From positions 1 to 5,926 of the forward strand of contig CAAHEK010000217.1 of NCBI GenBank assembly GCA_900772425.1: 5,926 nucleotides of DNA, given 5' to 3'. The notes under the pieces are model-generated. The model made no database searches and was not told the origin of the DNA. It saw only the letters and a program-made list of their open reading frames with translations. A program made the translations under genes and the position numbers. Source of the stretch: an uncultured Lachnospira sp. Lineage in GTDB: Bacteria; Bacillota; Clostridia; Lachnospirales; Lachnospiraceae. The first letter of the stretch is position 1. The number at the start of each line of letters is the position of its first letter. Shown here piece by piece: positions 1-5,926 of the stretch.

Positions 1-40
1 AAAACTAGAAGCATTTTAAATTACTGCTTCTAGTTTTTTT
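1..40 (+). terminator. Rho-independent terminator of an upstream gene
   Basis: A perfect 13-bp inverted repeat (1-13 pairs with 25-37) encloses an 11-nt loop, and the right arm runs into a T tract at 34-40. This is the standard shape of an intrinsic terminator for a plus-strand gene lying to the left of the window. The left arm begins with four A residues, so it might also act on a minus-strand transcript, but the sequence beyond position 1 is not visible. Confidence 0.85.
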
Positions 41-47
41 GTGTGTA

Positions 48-56
48 TGCTATAAT
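48..56 (+). promoter_or_regulatory. Candidate extended -10 promoter (P1) for the ABC-F gene
   Basis: TGCTATAAT is a perfect -10 hexamer (51-56) preceded by the TGn extension. The matching -35 window (about 28-33) lies inside the right arm of the preceding terminator and is poor, so the extended -10 would have to carry recognition. The expected start point is near 62-63, giving a leader of about 120 nt. That leader would begin close to a small 5-bp hairpin (TGGTG 65-69 with CACCA 75-79). The motif is visible; activity is inferred. Confidence 0.5.
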
Positions 57-81
57 GTGATGACTGGTGCAAAACACCATT

Positions 82-109
82 TTGACAGCTAAGTGTTAAT
101 AAATAAAAT
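82..109 (+). promoter_or_regulatory. Candidate sigma-A type promoter (P2) for the ABC-F gene
   Basis: A perfect -35 hexamer TTGACA (82-87) is followed after 16 bp by TAAAAT (104-109), which matches the -10 consensus at five of six positions. The expected start is near 116, leaving a leader of about 70 nt before the ABC-F start codon. It could work in tandem with, or instead of, the extended -10 just upstream; sequence alone cannot rank them. Confidence 0.5.
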
Positions 110-134
110 AAATGAGCAATAATAAAAAAATAAT

Positions 135-176
135 AAATAAAGAATAACAAATAAAGAATAACAAATAACAGATAAG
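135..176 (+). repeat. 14-bp tandem repeat in the ABC-F leader
   Basis: AAATAAAGAATAAC occurs twice head to tail (135-148 and 149-162) with no mismatch. A decayed third unit (163-176) matches at 10 of 14 positions and merges into the ribosome binding site. The tract is purine-rich and almost free of C, so it should stay unstructured in the mRNA. It may be a slippage-prone microrepeat that varies in copy number between strains, or simply an A-rich translation enhancer. Confidence 0.6.
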
Positions 177-184
177 GAATAAGT

Positions 185-1738
185 ATGAGTATATTAAACG
201 TAGAACATTTATCACATGGATTTGGTGACAGAGCAATATTTGAGGATGTATCATTTCGTCTTCTCAAGGGAGAACATATAGGACTTGTAGGAGCAAACGG
301 TGAAGGCAAGTCTACTTTTATGAATATAATTACAGGTAAGTTAATGCCGGATGAAGGAACAATAGAATGGTCTAAGAATGTGCATGTGGGTTATCTTGAC
401 CAGCATGCGGTACTTACAAGGGGAATGACTATAGAATCGGTTTTGAAAACAGCATTTGACGATTTATTTGTAATGGAAGAGCGCATGAATGAAATCTGCG
501 CCAAGATGGGCGATGCTGATGAGAAGCAGATGGAAGAATATATGGAAGAGCTTGGTACAATACAGGATATGCTTACAAACCATGACTTCTATATGATTGA
601 TGCGAAAGTTGAAGAGGTTGCAAGAGCATTAGGACTTTTAGATTTGGGACTTGATAAGGATGTATCTGAGTTAAGTGGAGGCCAGCGTACAAAGGTATTG
701 CTTGGAAAGCTTCTGTTACAGAAGCCTGATATTCTGTTACTTGATGAGCCTACTAATTATCTTGATAAAGAACATATAGAGTGGCTTAAAAGATATCTGA
801 ATGAATATGAGAATGCATTTATTCTTATTTCACATGATATACCTTTTCTTAACAGTGTTATTAATATTATTTATCATATGGATAATAAACAGCTTAACCG
901 TTATGTGGGTGACTATGATAAATTCCAGGAAGTTTATGCAATGAAAAAGTCACAGCTTGAAGCTGCATATAACAGACAGCAGAAAGAAATTGCTGATTTG
1001 AAGGATTTTGTTGCCAGAAATAAAGCGAGAGTTGCAACAAGAAATATGGCTATGTCACGACAGAAGAAGCTTGATAACATGGATATGATTGAGCTTGCTG
1101 CAGAAAAACCAAAGCCGGAGTTCCATTTTAAAGATGCAAGAACACCGGGAAGATATATATTTACAACTAAGGACCTTGTAATAGGATATGATGAGCCATT
1201 ATCAAGTCCATTGACTCTCTCAATGGAGAGAGGTGGAAGGATAGTTCTTACAGGTGCTAACGGAATTGGTAAGAGTACTTTGCTTAAGAGTATATTAGGA
1301 CTTATAAAACCAATATCCGGTGAGGTTGAGCAGGGGGATTATCTTGAAATCGGATATTTTGAACAGGAAACACCTGCGGATATTGAAACGACCTGCTTAG
1401 AAGAAATATGGCAGGAATTTCCGGGATTTACACAGTATGAAGTACGTTCGGCATTGGCAAAATGTGGTTTAACAACCAAGCATATAGAAAGTAAGGTTAA
1501 AGTGTTAAGTGGTGGAGAACAGGCAAAGGTCAGATTATGTAAGCTTATAAACCGTGAGTCTAATATACTTGTTCTTGATGAGCCGACTAATCATCTTGAT
1601 GTTGATGCCAAGGATGAATTAAAACGTGCTCTTAAAGAGTATAAGGGAAGTATACTTATGGTGTGCCATGAACCAGAGTTTTATGAAGACCTGGCAACTG
1701 ATATATGGGATTGCAGTAAATGGACTACAAGGTTATAA
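185..1738 (+). CDS. ABC-F family ATPase (ribosome-associated, YbiT/YkpA-like)
   Basis: A 517-residue protein with two ABC ATPase domains in one chain and no membrane segments, which is the ABC-F layout. These proteins bind the ribosomal E site and use ATP to modulate translation; some protect against antibiotics. Domain 1 has Walker A GANGEGKS (36-43), Q-loop Q73, signature LSGGQ (163-167), Walker B with LDEPTN (186-191) and H-loop H217. A charged helical linker, residues about 240-305, is the P-site tRNA interaction motif region. Domain 2 has Walker A GANGIGKS (357-364), Q394, signature LSGGE (441-445), Walker B LDEPTN (464-469) and H495. The second H-loop reads CHEPEF rather than the usual SHDxxF. 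The start is set by AAGGA (174-178), 6 nt upstream. Overall shape resembles YbiT/YkpA-like housekeeping members more than known resistance types, but ABC-F subfamily is hard to call by eye. It is the first gene of the plus-strand cluster. Confidence 0.93.
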   Translation: MSILNVEHLSHGFGDRAIFEDVSFRLLKGEHIGLVGANGEGKSTFMNIITGKLMPDEGTIEWSKNVHVGYLDQHAVLTRGMTIESVLKTAFDDLFVMEERMNEICAKMGDADEKQMEEYMEELGTIQDMLTNHDFYMIDAKVEEVARALGLLDLGLDKDVSELSGGQRTKVLLGKLLLQKPDILLLDEPTNYLDKEHIEWLKRYLNEYENAFILISHDIPFLNSVINIIYHMDNKQLNRYVGDYDKFQEVYAMKKSQLEAAYNRQQKEIADLKDFVARNKARVATRNMAMSRQKKLDNMDMIELAAEKPKPEFHFKDARTPGRYIFTTKDLVIGYDEPLSSPLTLSMERGGRIVLTGANGIGKSTLLKSILGLIKPISGEVEQGDYLEIGYFEQETPADIETTCLEEIWQEFPGFTQYEVRSALAKCGLTTKHIESKVKVLSGGEQAKVRLCKLINRESNILVLDEPTNHLDVDAKDELKRALKEYKGSILMVCHEPEFYEDLATDIWDCSKWTTRL

Positions 1739-1789
1739 TATATTAAGTATTAAAATATTGTTTAAGTAAGAACTAAAAGATAAAAGAAT

Positions 1790-1795
1790 TATAAT
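1790..1795 (+). promoter_or_regulatory. Weak candidate internal promoter before murI
   Basis: A perfect TATAAT lies in the 90-nt gap between the ABC-F gene and murI, 33 nt before the murI ATG. The -35 window at 17-bp spacing (1767-1772, TAAGAA) matches poorly and there is no TGn extension. In such AT-rich sequence a chance match is quite likely. No terminator is present in this gap, so read-through from the ABC-F gene is expected whether or not this site works. Confidence 0.25.
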
Positions 1796-1828
1796 ATAAG
1801 TGCTATTTTTGCAAGATTGGGGTTATAT

Positions 1829-2620
1829 ATGAAAATAGGTATTTTTGATTCGGGCATAGGAGGATTATCTCTGCTGCATCAGGCAATGATTACATTACCT
1901 GATGTACATTATATGTTCTATGCTGATGTAGATAATGTACCATATGGAGAGAAAACGAGTGATGAGATAAGAGAACACGTTGACCATGCAATAGGATTCC
2001 TTGTTGATAAGGGATGCAAGGCTATTGTTCTTGCATGTAACACAGCTACAAGTGTTGCAATTACATATCTTAGAAACAAATATAAAATCCCTATAATAGG
2101 TATTGAACCTGCTGTAAAACCGGCAGTAGAACATTGTGGTGACAAGAGGGTTATGGTAATAGCTACACCTGTAACCACACATGAAGTAAAGCTTAAGAAT
2201 CTTATACTTCGATATGATAGTGAAAACCGGGTGGATGTTGTTGCGCTTCCAAAGCTGGTAAGATTTGCACAGAATGACGAATTTAATTCGCCTGAGGTTT
2301 TGAATTATCTTAACAATGAATTTGCTGCATATGATTTATCTAAGTATTCACAGCTTGTGCTTGGATGTACACATTTTAATTATTTCAAGGATTCATTTGC
2401 CAGGCTGTTTCCTAAGGATGCGGATATTATAGACGGTAATATAGGTGTGTCAAACAATTTGAAGAATACGTTGAAGGCTAATAATCTTCTTGATGAAAAT
2501 GATGTTTCCGATAATGGAAAGGTTGATTATTACTATTCAGACAGACATATAGAATCTAAAGATGAATTGGAACATATTAAGAAGCTTCATGAAAGACTAG
2601 AAGTGATGAGAAAAATATAA
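1829..2620 (+). CDS. murI: Glutamate racemase (divergent subgroup)
   Basis: Cofactor-independent interconversion of L- and D-glutamate in the cytoplasm, supplying D-Glu for peptidoglycan stem peptides. With the ATG at 1829 the protein has 263 residues, normal for MurI. The N-terminus MKIGIFDSGIGG holds the catalytic-site Asp7-Ser8; D33 and PYG (38-40) follow. The two catalytic cysteines sit in ACNTAT (C70) and GCTH (C180, with H182). A TTG at 1817 would add four residues, but the ATG gives the family N-terminus exactly and has GGGG (1819-1822) 6 nt upstream, a weak Shine-Dalgarno. Segments between the cysteines depart from textbook MurI: ALPKLVRFAQ (139-148) stands where ACPxFVPLVE is usual, GCTHFNYF replaces GCTHYPLL, and IDGNIG (201-206) replaces the usual IDSG. 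An aspartate/glutamate racemase superfamily member with other substrate preference is the main alternative. It lies 18 nt before the deacylase gene, probably in one operon. Confidence 0.88.
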   Translation: MKIGIFDSGIGGLSLLHQAMITLPDVHYMFYADVDNVPYGEKTSDEIREHVDHAIGFLVDKGCKAIVLACNTATSVAITYLRNKYKIPIIGIEPAVKPAVEHCGDKRVMVIATPVTTHEVKLKNLILRYDSENRVDVVALPKLVRFAQNDEFNSPEVLNYLNNEFAAYDLSKYSQLVLGCTHFNYFKDSFARLFPKDADIIDGNIGVSNNLKNTLKANNLLDENDVSDNGKVDYYYSDRHIESKDELEHIKKLHERLEVMRKI

Positions 2621-2638
2621 ATAAAAGAAGGCATTGCT

Positions 2639-3109
2639 ATGGAAGAAAAGACTAATGTAATGAGAATTCTTGAACAGAAGAAGGTTAAGTATACACCTCA
2701 TAATTATGAGAATACAGGTGCGGTAAGCGGAGTTGAGGTCGCTGATGCACTGGGACAGAATCCTGACAGGACATTTAAAACACTTGTTACAGTTGCAAAG
2801 TCAGGAAAAAACTATGTATTTGTTATTCCTGTGGCTCATGAGCTGGATTTAAAGAAAGCTGCAAAGGCTGTCGGAGAGAAATCTGTTGATATGTTAAAAT
2901 CCAAAGATTTACTTCCTTTGACAGGATACATACACGGAGGTTGTTCACCAATAGGAATGAAAAAATATTTTCCTACAGTATTTCATGAAACAGCTAAGGA
3001 CTTTGATACAATTATGTTTTCAGCAGGAAAGATAGGATTTCAGGTGGAAGTATCACTTGAAGATGTCGGTAAGGTCATAAGGTATTCAACAGCAGATATA
3101 ATTGTGTAG
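2639..3109 (+). CDS. ybaK: Cys-tRNA(Pro)/Cys-tRNA(Cys) deacylase, YbaK family
   Basis: A 156-residue single-domain protein of the YbaK/EbsC branch of the INS (ProX) superfamily of trans-editing enzymes. The family hydrolyses Cys mischarged on tRNA(Pro) by prolyl-tRNA synthetase and acts in the cytoplasm. Visible hallmarks are the N-terminal helix MRILEQKKVKY (8-18), the substrate-site lysine in TFKTLV (K47), the core strand YVFVIPV (59-65), and the glycine-rich loop GGCSPIG (100-106) followed by MKK. Length is typical for YbaK. The start is supported by AGAAGG (2626-2631), 7 nt before the ATG, and by the 18-nt gap after murI. Freestanding YbaK proteins can also have relaxed specificity for other aminoacyl-tRNAs, so the exact substrate is inferred from family membership. 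Confidence 0.92.
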   Translation: MEEKTNVMRILEQKKVKYTPHNYENTGAVSGVEVADALGQNPDRTFKTLVTVAKSGKNYVFVIPVAHELDLKKAAKAVGEKSVDMLKSKDLLPLTGYIHGGCSPIGMKKYFPTVFHETAKDFDTIMFSAGKIGFQVEVSLEDVGKVIRYSTADIIV

Positions 3110-3148
3110 TTTGTGTTTTTAAGTTTACAAAGGCATAGGTTTCAGATT

Positions 3149-4492
3149 ATGGAAATTCAATCACAGAATATGACAGAGGGTTCACTGGCAAAGAAAATTC
3201 TATTGTTCAGTATCCCTCTTATGTTTTCTAATGTATTACAGGTTTTATTTAATATGGCGGATGTCGCGGTTATCGGAAGATTTTCCGGAGCGCAGGCACT
3301 TGGTGCAGTAGGCTCAACGCCTATACTAGTTACATTATTTACAGGCTTTTTGATAGGAATGGGAAATGGAGTAAATGTAATTACTTCGAGATATTTTGGT
3401 GCAAAAAAGGATAAACAGGTATCGGAAACGGTTCATTCTTCAGTTATTATCTGTTTTATAACAGGAGTGGTGCTCCTTATAATTGGTGTAACTACCTCAA
3501 GGCTGTTACTTGAACTTCTGAATACTAAAGAAGAATTAATAGATATGGCAACATTATATCTTAGGATATATTTTTTAGGAATGCCGGCACTTGCCATGTA
3601 TAACTGTGGCAGCGGAATTATGAGTGCTGTGGGAAATACTAAGAAGCCTCTGTATTATCTTATTATTGCAGGCATAATAAATGTTGTATTAAATCTTTTC
3701 TTTGTCATTGTTGTTGGAATGAGCGTTGATGGTGTTGCAATAGCAAGCATAATCTCACAGTATATTTCTGCCATACTTATTATGAGGGCATTACTGACAA
3801 GTAATACATCATTTGGCATTAAGCTTAATAAATTAAAGCTTAAGAAGGATAAAGCTGCTGCGGTAATTAAGATCGGTGTACCTACCGGTTTGCAGTATGC
3901 AATATTTGCAGTTGCCAACCTGGTTATTCAGGCAGCAGTAAACTCATTTGATGTTGTTATGGTCGAAGGAAATGCAGCAGCAGCCAATTCGGATGCACTT
4001 GTATATGATGTTATGGCTGCGGTGTATACTGCATGTACAAGCTTCATAGGACAGAATTTCGGTGCGGGAAAGAAGAAGAGAATATTTAAGACTTATATAA
4101 TATGTGTGGCATATTCATTTATTATAGGAGCATTTTTAGGAATGCTGCTTGAGATATTCGGTAAGCAGTTCTTAGCCTTGTTTACAACTGAACCAGCGGT
4201 TCGTGAAGCAGGAATGGAAAGACTTAGAATAATGGGCTTCTCATACGCAGTATCTGCATTTATGGATTCTGCAATATCTGCGGCGAGAGGACTAGGAAAG
4301 AGTCTTATCCCTACAATAATTGTTGTGCTTGGTTCTTGTGTATTCAGAATAGTATGGGTATATACAATATTTGCAGTTTTTGGAACAATTACATCGTTGT
4401 ATCTGCTTTATATTTTCTCATGGGCTTTGACAGCGTTTGCAGCTATTATTTACTTTGTGATGTGTTACAGAAAAGTACCTGAAGCTACTTAA
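3149..4492 (+). CDS. MATE family efflux transporter
   Basis: A polytopic inner-membrane exporter of the MATE (multi-antimicrobial extrusion) family, which uses Na+ or H+ gradients to expel drugs or metabolites. With ATG 3149 the protein has 447 residues, typical for the family, and about twelve hydrophobic segments. The two-fold internal repeat is visible: RYFGAKKDKQ (81-90) in the first half mirrors QNFGAGKKKR (302-311) in the second, and GNTKKP (162-167) is mirrored by GLGKSLIP (381-388). A basic loop, residues about 226-236, separates the halves. The reading frame stays open to a GTG at 3113 (12 more residues), but that site has no Shine-Dalgarno. ATG 3149 has only a weak AGG (3137-3139), yet MTEGSLAKKILLFSIP matches usual MATE N-termini. 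It follows ybaK by 39 nt and overlaps the convergent HD-GYP gene by 8 nt. Substrate cannot be told from sequence. Confidence 0.92.
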   Translation: MEIQSQNMTEGSLAKKILLFSIPLMFSNVLQVLFNMADVAVIGRFSGAQALGAVGSTPILVTLFTGFLIGMGNGVNVITSRYFGAKKDKQVSETVHSSVIICFITGVVLLIIGVTTSRLLLELLNTKEELIDMATLYLRIYFLGMPALAMYNCGSGIMSAVGNTKKPLYYLIIAGIINVVLNLFFVIVVGMSVDGVAIASIISQYISAILIMRALLTSNTSFGIKLNKLKLKKDKAAAVIKIGVPTGLQYAIFAVANLVIQAAVNSFDVVMVEGNAAAANSDALVYDVMAAVYTACTSFIGQNFGAGKKKRIFKTYIICVAYSFIIGAFLGMLLEIFGKQFLALFTTEPAVREAGMERLRIMGFSYAVSAFMDSAISAARGLGKSLIPTIIVVLGSCVFRIVWVYTIFAVFGTITSLYLLYIFSWALTAFAAIIYFVMCYRKVPEAT

Positions 4493-5582
4493 TTACAATA
4501 TTGGCACAGGATAAATCTTCACCAAGATTATATACTTTACCACTTTCTATGCCGACTACTGTAGGTCTTAGGATATAGTGAGGACTGTTTTTAACAACCT
4601 TTGCCTTCTCTCCGTTACTTAAGTCGACAATTGAATCTACCGGGTACAAAATCATGCTTTCAAGGAAGCTTTTCATAGCGGACATATCAAGTTCGCCTGT
4701 CATGGACATAATCATTTCGACAGCATCTCTTTGTGAAAATGCAGACTTATAAGGACGTTCTGTTACCAGAGCATCATAAATATCAGCAACAGAAAGAATT
4801 TTGGCATAAGGGGTTATCTGTTTTTCGTTAAAACCTAAAGGATACCCCTTTCCGTTAATTTTCTCGTGGTGCTGTAATACTGCATAGCAGATTTCTTTAT
4901 TAAATTCCCCCTTTTTCTCAAGCATATGGTATCCGTATACCGAATGCTGTTTCATGATTGCAAATTCATCATCATTAAGTCTTGCAGGCTTGTTTAATAT
5001 TTCAATAGGAATCTTAGTCTTTCCAACATCATGTAATAAGCCTGAAACACCGAGTTCATATACCTGTTGTTTACTTAATCCCTGTTGTTTGCCAAGAATC
5101 ATTGCAATAGTTGCAACATCGACACTATGTTTAAATGTATATTCATCACTTGTCTTTAATTCATTAATATCTATAGCAATGGCATCGTTACTGTCAATAG
5201 CCTTCATAAGGTCTGAGGCTATGCTGTCAGTTGCATTTGCCAGTTTATCTGATTCGGCATTATTATATATGAACTGTATCCCCTCAGAAACTCTTTTTCT
5301 GACACTTGCAGACAAATTAACCTTTGCAGGATCATCAGTATGCAGCTTTTCGATTTTTCTCTTTATTTCGGGCGATATTTTACTTTCGATGTCTTCAGGC
5401 TCAATGGTTCCCTCCTGAATATATACGGTCATTATTCCCATTTTAAGCATGGAATCAATTATGTACTCATCAAGAATCGAACCGCGTGTTACAAGATTAC
5501 GTCCAAGTCTGTCAACGATAGACTGATCTATTTTCATGCCTGGCTTTAATTGTCTTGTCCTCATAAAATGTCGTCTAATCAT
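4485..5582 (-). CDS. HD-GYP domain protein, predicted cyclic-di-GMP phosphodiesterase
   Basis: A 365-residue cytoplasmic protein predicted to hydrolyse cyclic-di-GMP, the second messenger controlling the switch between motility and attachment. Residues about 7-55 resemble the small N-terminal domain (DUF3391-like) often found before HD-GYP domains. A helical charged segment (about 60-145) follows, then the HD-GYP core. Metal-site residues are intact: H152, H184-D185 in LLHDVGK, H213, H238-H239 and D267 in SVADIYD. The signature reads HHEKINGKGYP (238-248), with GYP complete and N in place of the commoner D. A C-terminal tail (about 312-365) looks like a small beta-rich extension. No transmembrane helix or receiver domain is seen. 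The ATG at 5582 is chosen because a GGAGA Shine-Dalgarno lies 6 nt upstream (minus strand, 5593-5589); the ATG at 5564 has none. It is probably monocistronic within the window, divergent from the FliB-like gene. Confidence 0.93.
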   Translation of the reverse strand: MIRRHFMRTRQLKPGMKIDQSIVDRLGRNLVTRGSILDEYIIDSMLKMGIMTVYIQEGTIEPEDIESKISPEIKRKIEKLHTDDPAKVNLSASVRKRVSEGIQFIYNNAESDKLANATDSIASDLMKAIDSNDAIAIDINELKTSDEYTFKHSVDVATIAMILGKQQGLSKQQVYELGVSGLLHDVGKTKIPIEILNKPARLNDDEFAIMKQHSVYGYHMLEKKGEFNKEICYAVLQHHEKINGKGYPLGFNEKQITPYAKILSVADIYDALVTERPYKSAFSQRDAVEMIMSMTGELDMSAMKSFLESMILYPVDSIVDLSNGEKAKVVKNSPHYILRPTVVGIESGKVYNLGEDLSCANIVIK

Positions 5583-5700
5583 TAATAATCTCCATTCACA
5601 AATATTTTTCTAATTAATTCTATCCTCATATTTTTGTAAATTAATATTAGTTAATACTAAAGTGCGTTTAATAACATATGGTAAAAAAGATTACTTATTA

Positions 5701-5729
5701 ATTATACTATGAAATTCTGATTTTTCCAT
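5701..5729 (-). promoter_or_regulatory. Candidate promoter for the HD-GYP gene
   Basis: On the minus strand a perfect -10 TATAAT (5706-5701) has, 17 bp upstream, ATGGAA (5729-5724), which matches the -35 consensus at three of six positions. The predicted start near 5694 gives a leader of about 110 nt. The -35 element sits directly next to the -35 of the opposite-strand promoter at 5731. The site is inferred from motifs only. Confidence 0.4.
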
Positions 5730-5730
5730 A

Positions 5731-5759
5731 TTGACATAATAAAAAATTACAAATATAGT
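5731..5759 (+). promoter_or_regulatory. Strong sigma-A type promoter for the FliB-like gene
   Basis: A perfect -35 TTGACA (5731-5736), an ideal 17-bp spacer and TATAGT (5754-5759, five of six matches) make this the best housekeeping promoter in the window. Transcription would start near 5766, leaving a leader of about 37 nt that contains the AAGAGG ribosome binding site. The match is to the vegetative sigma factor pattern, not to the flagellar sigma-28 pattern, which bears on when the gene would be expressed. Confidence 0.7.
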
Positions 5760-5802
5760 ATTTGTGGCAATTAAATGTTATTTTTTTAAGAGGAAATATG
5801 AA

Positions 5803-5926
5803 ATGAAACTTAGAGTACCTTTTTATTATGATGAATTTAAATGTATTGCGGACAAATGTAAGGATAATTGTTGCCGTGGTGGATGGGAAATTGATATAGA
5901 TGAGGATACTTACAATTATTATCAAC
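5803..5926 (+). CDS. fliB: Flagellin lysine N-methylase FliB-like protein, 5' part only
   Basis: Only the first 41 codons are in the window; the frame is open to the right edge. The peptide starts MKLRVPFYYDEFKC and carries four cysteines spaced C-x4-C-x3-C-C (C14, C19, C23, C24), then GGWEIDID (26-33). This arrangement of cysteines followed by GW and an acidic ID motif is the N-terminal signature of FliB, a SAM-dependent enzyme that methylates lysines of flagellin and whose cysteines hold a [4Fe-4S] cluster in the studied Salmonella enzyme. The start is the ATG at 5803, with AAGAGG (5788-5793) 9 nt upstream; the ATG at 5798 is closer but reaches a stop after two codons. The main alternative is another cysteine-rich family such as YkgJ-type putative zinc/iron-chelating proteins, since the SAM-binding and catalytic parts lie outside the window. 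Confidence 0.75.
   Translation, partial: MKLRVPFYYDEFKCIADKCKDNCCRGGWEIDIDEDTYNYYQ

Noticed and set aside
60..92. Ten-residue open frame (ATG at 60) in the ABC-F leader, considered as an attenuation leader peptide of the kind found before antibiotic-resistance ABC-F genes.
   Set aside because: It has no Shine-Dalgarno, begins at or before the predicted P1 start point, and no alternative hairpin or terminator structure follows it.
112..147. Eleven-codon open frame (ATG at 112) running into the tandem repeat.
   Set aside because: No ribosome binding site and a low-complexity Asn/Lys composition that simply reflects the A-rich DNA.
16..309. Minus-strand open frame of 97 codons over the left leader and ABC-F start.
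   Set aside because: It is antisense to the terminator, promoters and ABC-F start, has no ribosome binding site, and its Phe/Leu/Ile/Tyr-rich middle is a by-product of the A-rich plus strand.
3821..3844. Repeated AAGCTTAA-type motifs in the MATE gene.
   Set aside because: They encode the Lys/Leu-rich loop between the two halves of the transporter and are explained by codon repetition.
4514..4529. Inverted repeat AATCTT-CACC-AAGATT just past the MATE stop, considered as a terminator.
   Set aside because: The stem is only 6 bp and AT-rich, no T tract follows on either strand, and it lies within HD-GYP coding sequence.
4954..5418. Plus-strand open frame of 154 codons opposite the HD-GYP gene.
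   Set aside because: It lies wholly antisense to a well-supported gene with intact catalytic motifs, and its Ser/Leu-rich peptide resembles no recognised family.
5707..5925. Minus-strand open frame at the right edge.
   Set aside because: It is antisense to the FliB-like start and its promoter, and the hydrophobic peptide follows from AT-rich composition.

Overview
The window is AT-rich chromosomal DNA that looks like a low-GC Firmicute, most likely a Lachnospiraceae-type gut Clostridia. The signs are heavy use of ATA, AGA and AAG/AAA codons, A/G-rich Shine-Dalgarno sites, and protein sequences with the character of that group. Genus cannot be fixed from this sequence. No insertion sequence, CRISPR array, tRNA, rRNA or phage gene is visible.

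Left part (1-4492), plus strand. A clean intrinsic terminator (1-40) ends an upstream transcript. Two candidate promoters follow, then an A-rich leader with a 14-bp tandem repeat. Four co-directional genes come next: an ABC-F family ATPase acting on the ribosome (185-1738), a divergent glutamate racemase MurI (1829-2620), a YbaK-type Cys-tRNA(Pro) deacylase (2639-3109) and a MATE-family exporter (3149-4492). Gaps are 90, 18 and 39 nt with no terminator between them, so they could form one operon. A weak internal promoter before murI is possible. Themes are translation quality control, peptidoglycan precursor supply and efflux, a housekeeping mix rather than a dedicated pathway.

Right part (4485-5926). 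A minus-strand HD-GYP protein (4485-5582), a predicted cyclic-di-GMP phosphodiesterase, converges on the MATE gene; their 3' ends overlap by 8 nt. Its promoter region (5583-5802) is shared with a divergent plus-strand gene starting at 5803 and running off the window. That gene's N-terminus carries the cysteine motif of FliB, flagellin lysine N-methylase. Cyclic-di-GMP turnover beside flagellin modification suggests a motile organism, but this is inference.

Overall the region looks ordinary and well conserved. I do not see a convincing new multi-gene system. The points most worth a second look are the atypical active-site surroundings of the racemase, the divergent HD-GYP/FliB-like promoter region, and the terminator-free overlapping convergent ends.
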